From Chlorobiota bacterium (GTDB lineage: Bacteria > Bacteroidota > Bacteroidia > Flavobacteriales > Flavobacteriaceae), in assembly GCA_013153655.1 (NCBI GenBank), contig JAADEB010000051.1, positions 1 to 5,665 of the forward strand: DNA of 5,665 nt. Reading direction: 5' to 3'. Numbering within the stretch: position 1 is the stretch's first letter; every line of letters begins with the position of its first letter. Below are positions 5,563 to 5,665 of this stretch, piece by piece. The notes beneath the pieces were generated by a model, which saw only the letters and a list, made by a program, of their open reading frames with translations, did no database searches and was not told the origin of the DNA. The position numbers and the translations under genes are program-made.

Positions 5563-5586
5563 GTTAAGGTTAAGGTTAAAGTTAAA
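5563..5586 (+). repeat. Short hexamer tandem repeat
   Basis: Four 6-base units, GTTAAG twice and then GTTAAA twice. This is a low-copy microsatellite-like tract in non-coding DNA with no visible role. Confidence 0.6.
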
Positions 5587-5601
5587 GTCTCTTCCCGATC
5601 C

Positions 5602-5647
5602 AACGATTGCATCCGCCTGAGGCGGACACGGCGATTTAACGATTGCA
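5602..5647. repeat. Palindromic repeat, copy 4, with 10-bp flanking direct repeats
   Basis: TCCGCCTGAGGCGGA (5612-5626), CACGGC (5627-5632) and GATTT (5633-5637) form a 26-base unit enclosed by perfect 10-base direct repeats AACGATTGCA at 5602-5611 and 5638-5647. Removing the unit and one repeat restores a continuous sequence CCAACGATTGCACGG, as expected for an empty insertion site. Its length agrees with the 27-base unit of copy 3. Confidence 0.7.
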
Positions 5648-5665
5648 CGGTTAAACAATAATCTA

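Larger units (their letters stand above)
5250..5665. other. Repeat-rich region without a gene
   Basis: No convincing coding sequence is seen in these 416 bp to the window end. It carries an inverted heptad array (5378-5412), a single arm of the GAGATTTCTC element (5420-5448), two palindromic repeat copies enclosed by direct repeats (5470-5508 and 5602-5647), a purine-rich GGTAAAAGG-like stretch (about 5506-5535) and a short hexamer array (5563-5586). No clear terminator follows the gene ending at 5249; CCGGT/ACCGG (5307-5333) brackets an AT-rich loop without a T-tract. Confidence 0.6.

Overview
The window looks like chromosomal DNA of a member of the Bacteroidota. Three things point there: the pyrG-yidC gene pair, the YidC type (large extracytoplasmic P1 domain, lysine-rich tail, FNNYASGL motif) and start codons without Shine-Dalgarno sequences. 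A TAnnTTTG-type -7 promoter element just ahead of pyrG fits as well. No finer taxonomic placement can be supported.

Layout. Bases 1-367 are a very GC-rich island (about 72% G+C by hand count of 1-360, against about 38% in the next 60 bases). It is full of inverted repeats and has no convincing gene. Bases 368-714 are an AT-richer leader region with a heptad repeat array, a weak hairpin, a degraded copy of a palindromic repeat and a candidate pyrG promoter. Then come pyrG (CTP synthase, 715-2352) and yidC (membrane protein insertase, 2339-4234), which overlap by 14 bp and are almost certainly one transcription unit. Bases 4235-4607 are intergenic and hold a second heptad array and a long inverted-repeat element. 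An AT-rich orphan gene for a small five-helix membrane protein follows at 4608-5249. Bases 5250-5665 have no convincing gene but hold a dense cluster of small repeats.

Functionally, pyrG and yidC are both core genes: CTP for RNA, DNA and phospholipid synthesis, and insertion and folding of inner-membrane proteins. The third protein is not recognised.

The most interesting content is between the genes. At least three unrelated short repeat families recur in this small window. (1) A 15-bp perfect palindrome, TCCGCCTGAGGCGGA, has three intact copies and one decayed copy. Two copies are enclosed by direct repeats in a way that suggests insertion of a unit of about 26 bp. (2) A 7-bp-period GGATTT-type array occurs at three intergenic loci in both orientations and has G-quadruplex potential. 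(3) An element bounded by GAGATTTCTC/GAGAAATCTC has one two-ended copy and one single-arm copy. Together with the GC island, these mark the intergenic DNA as a landing zone for small repeats around two conserved genes.
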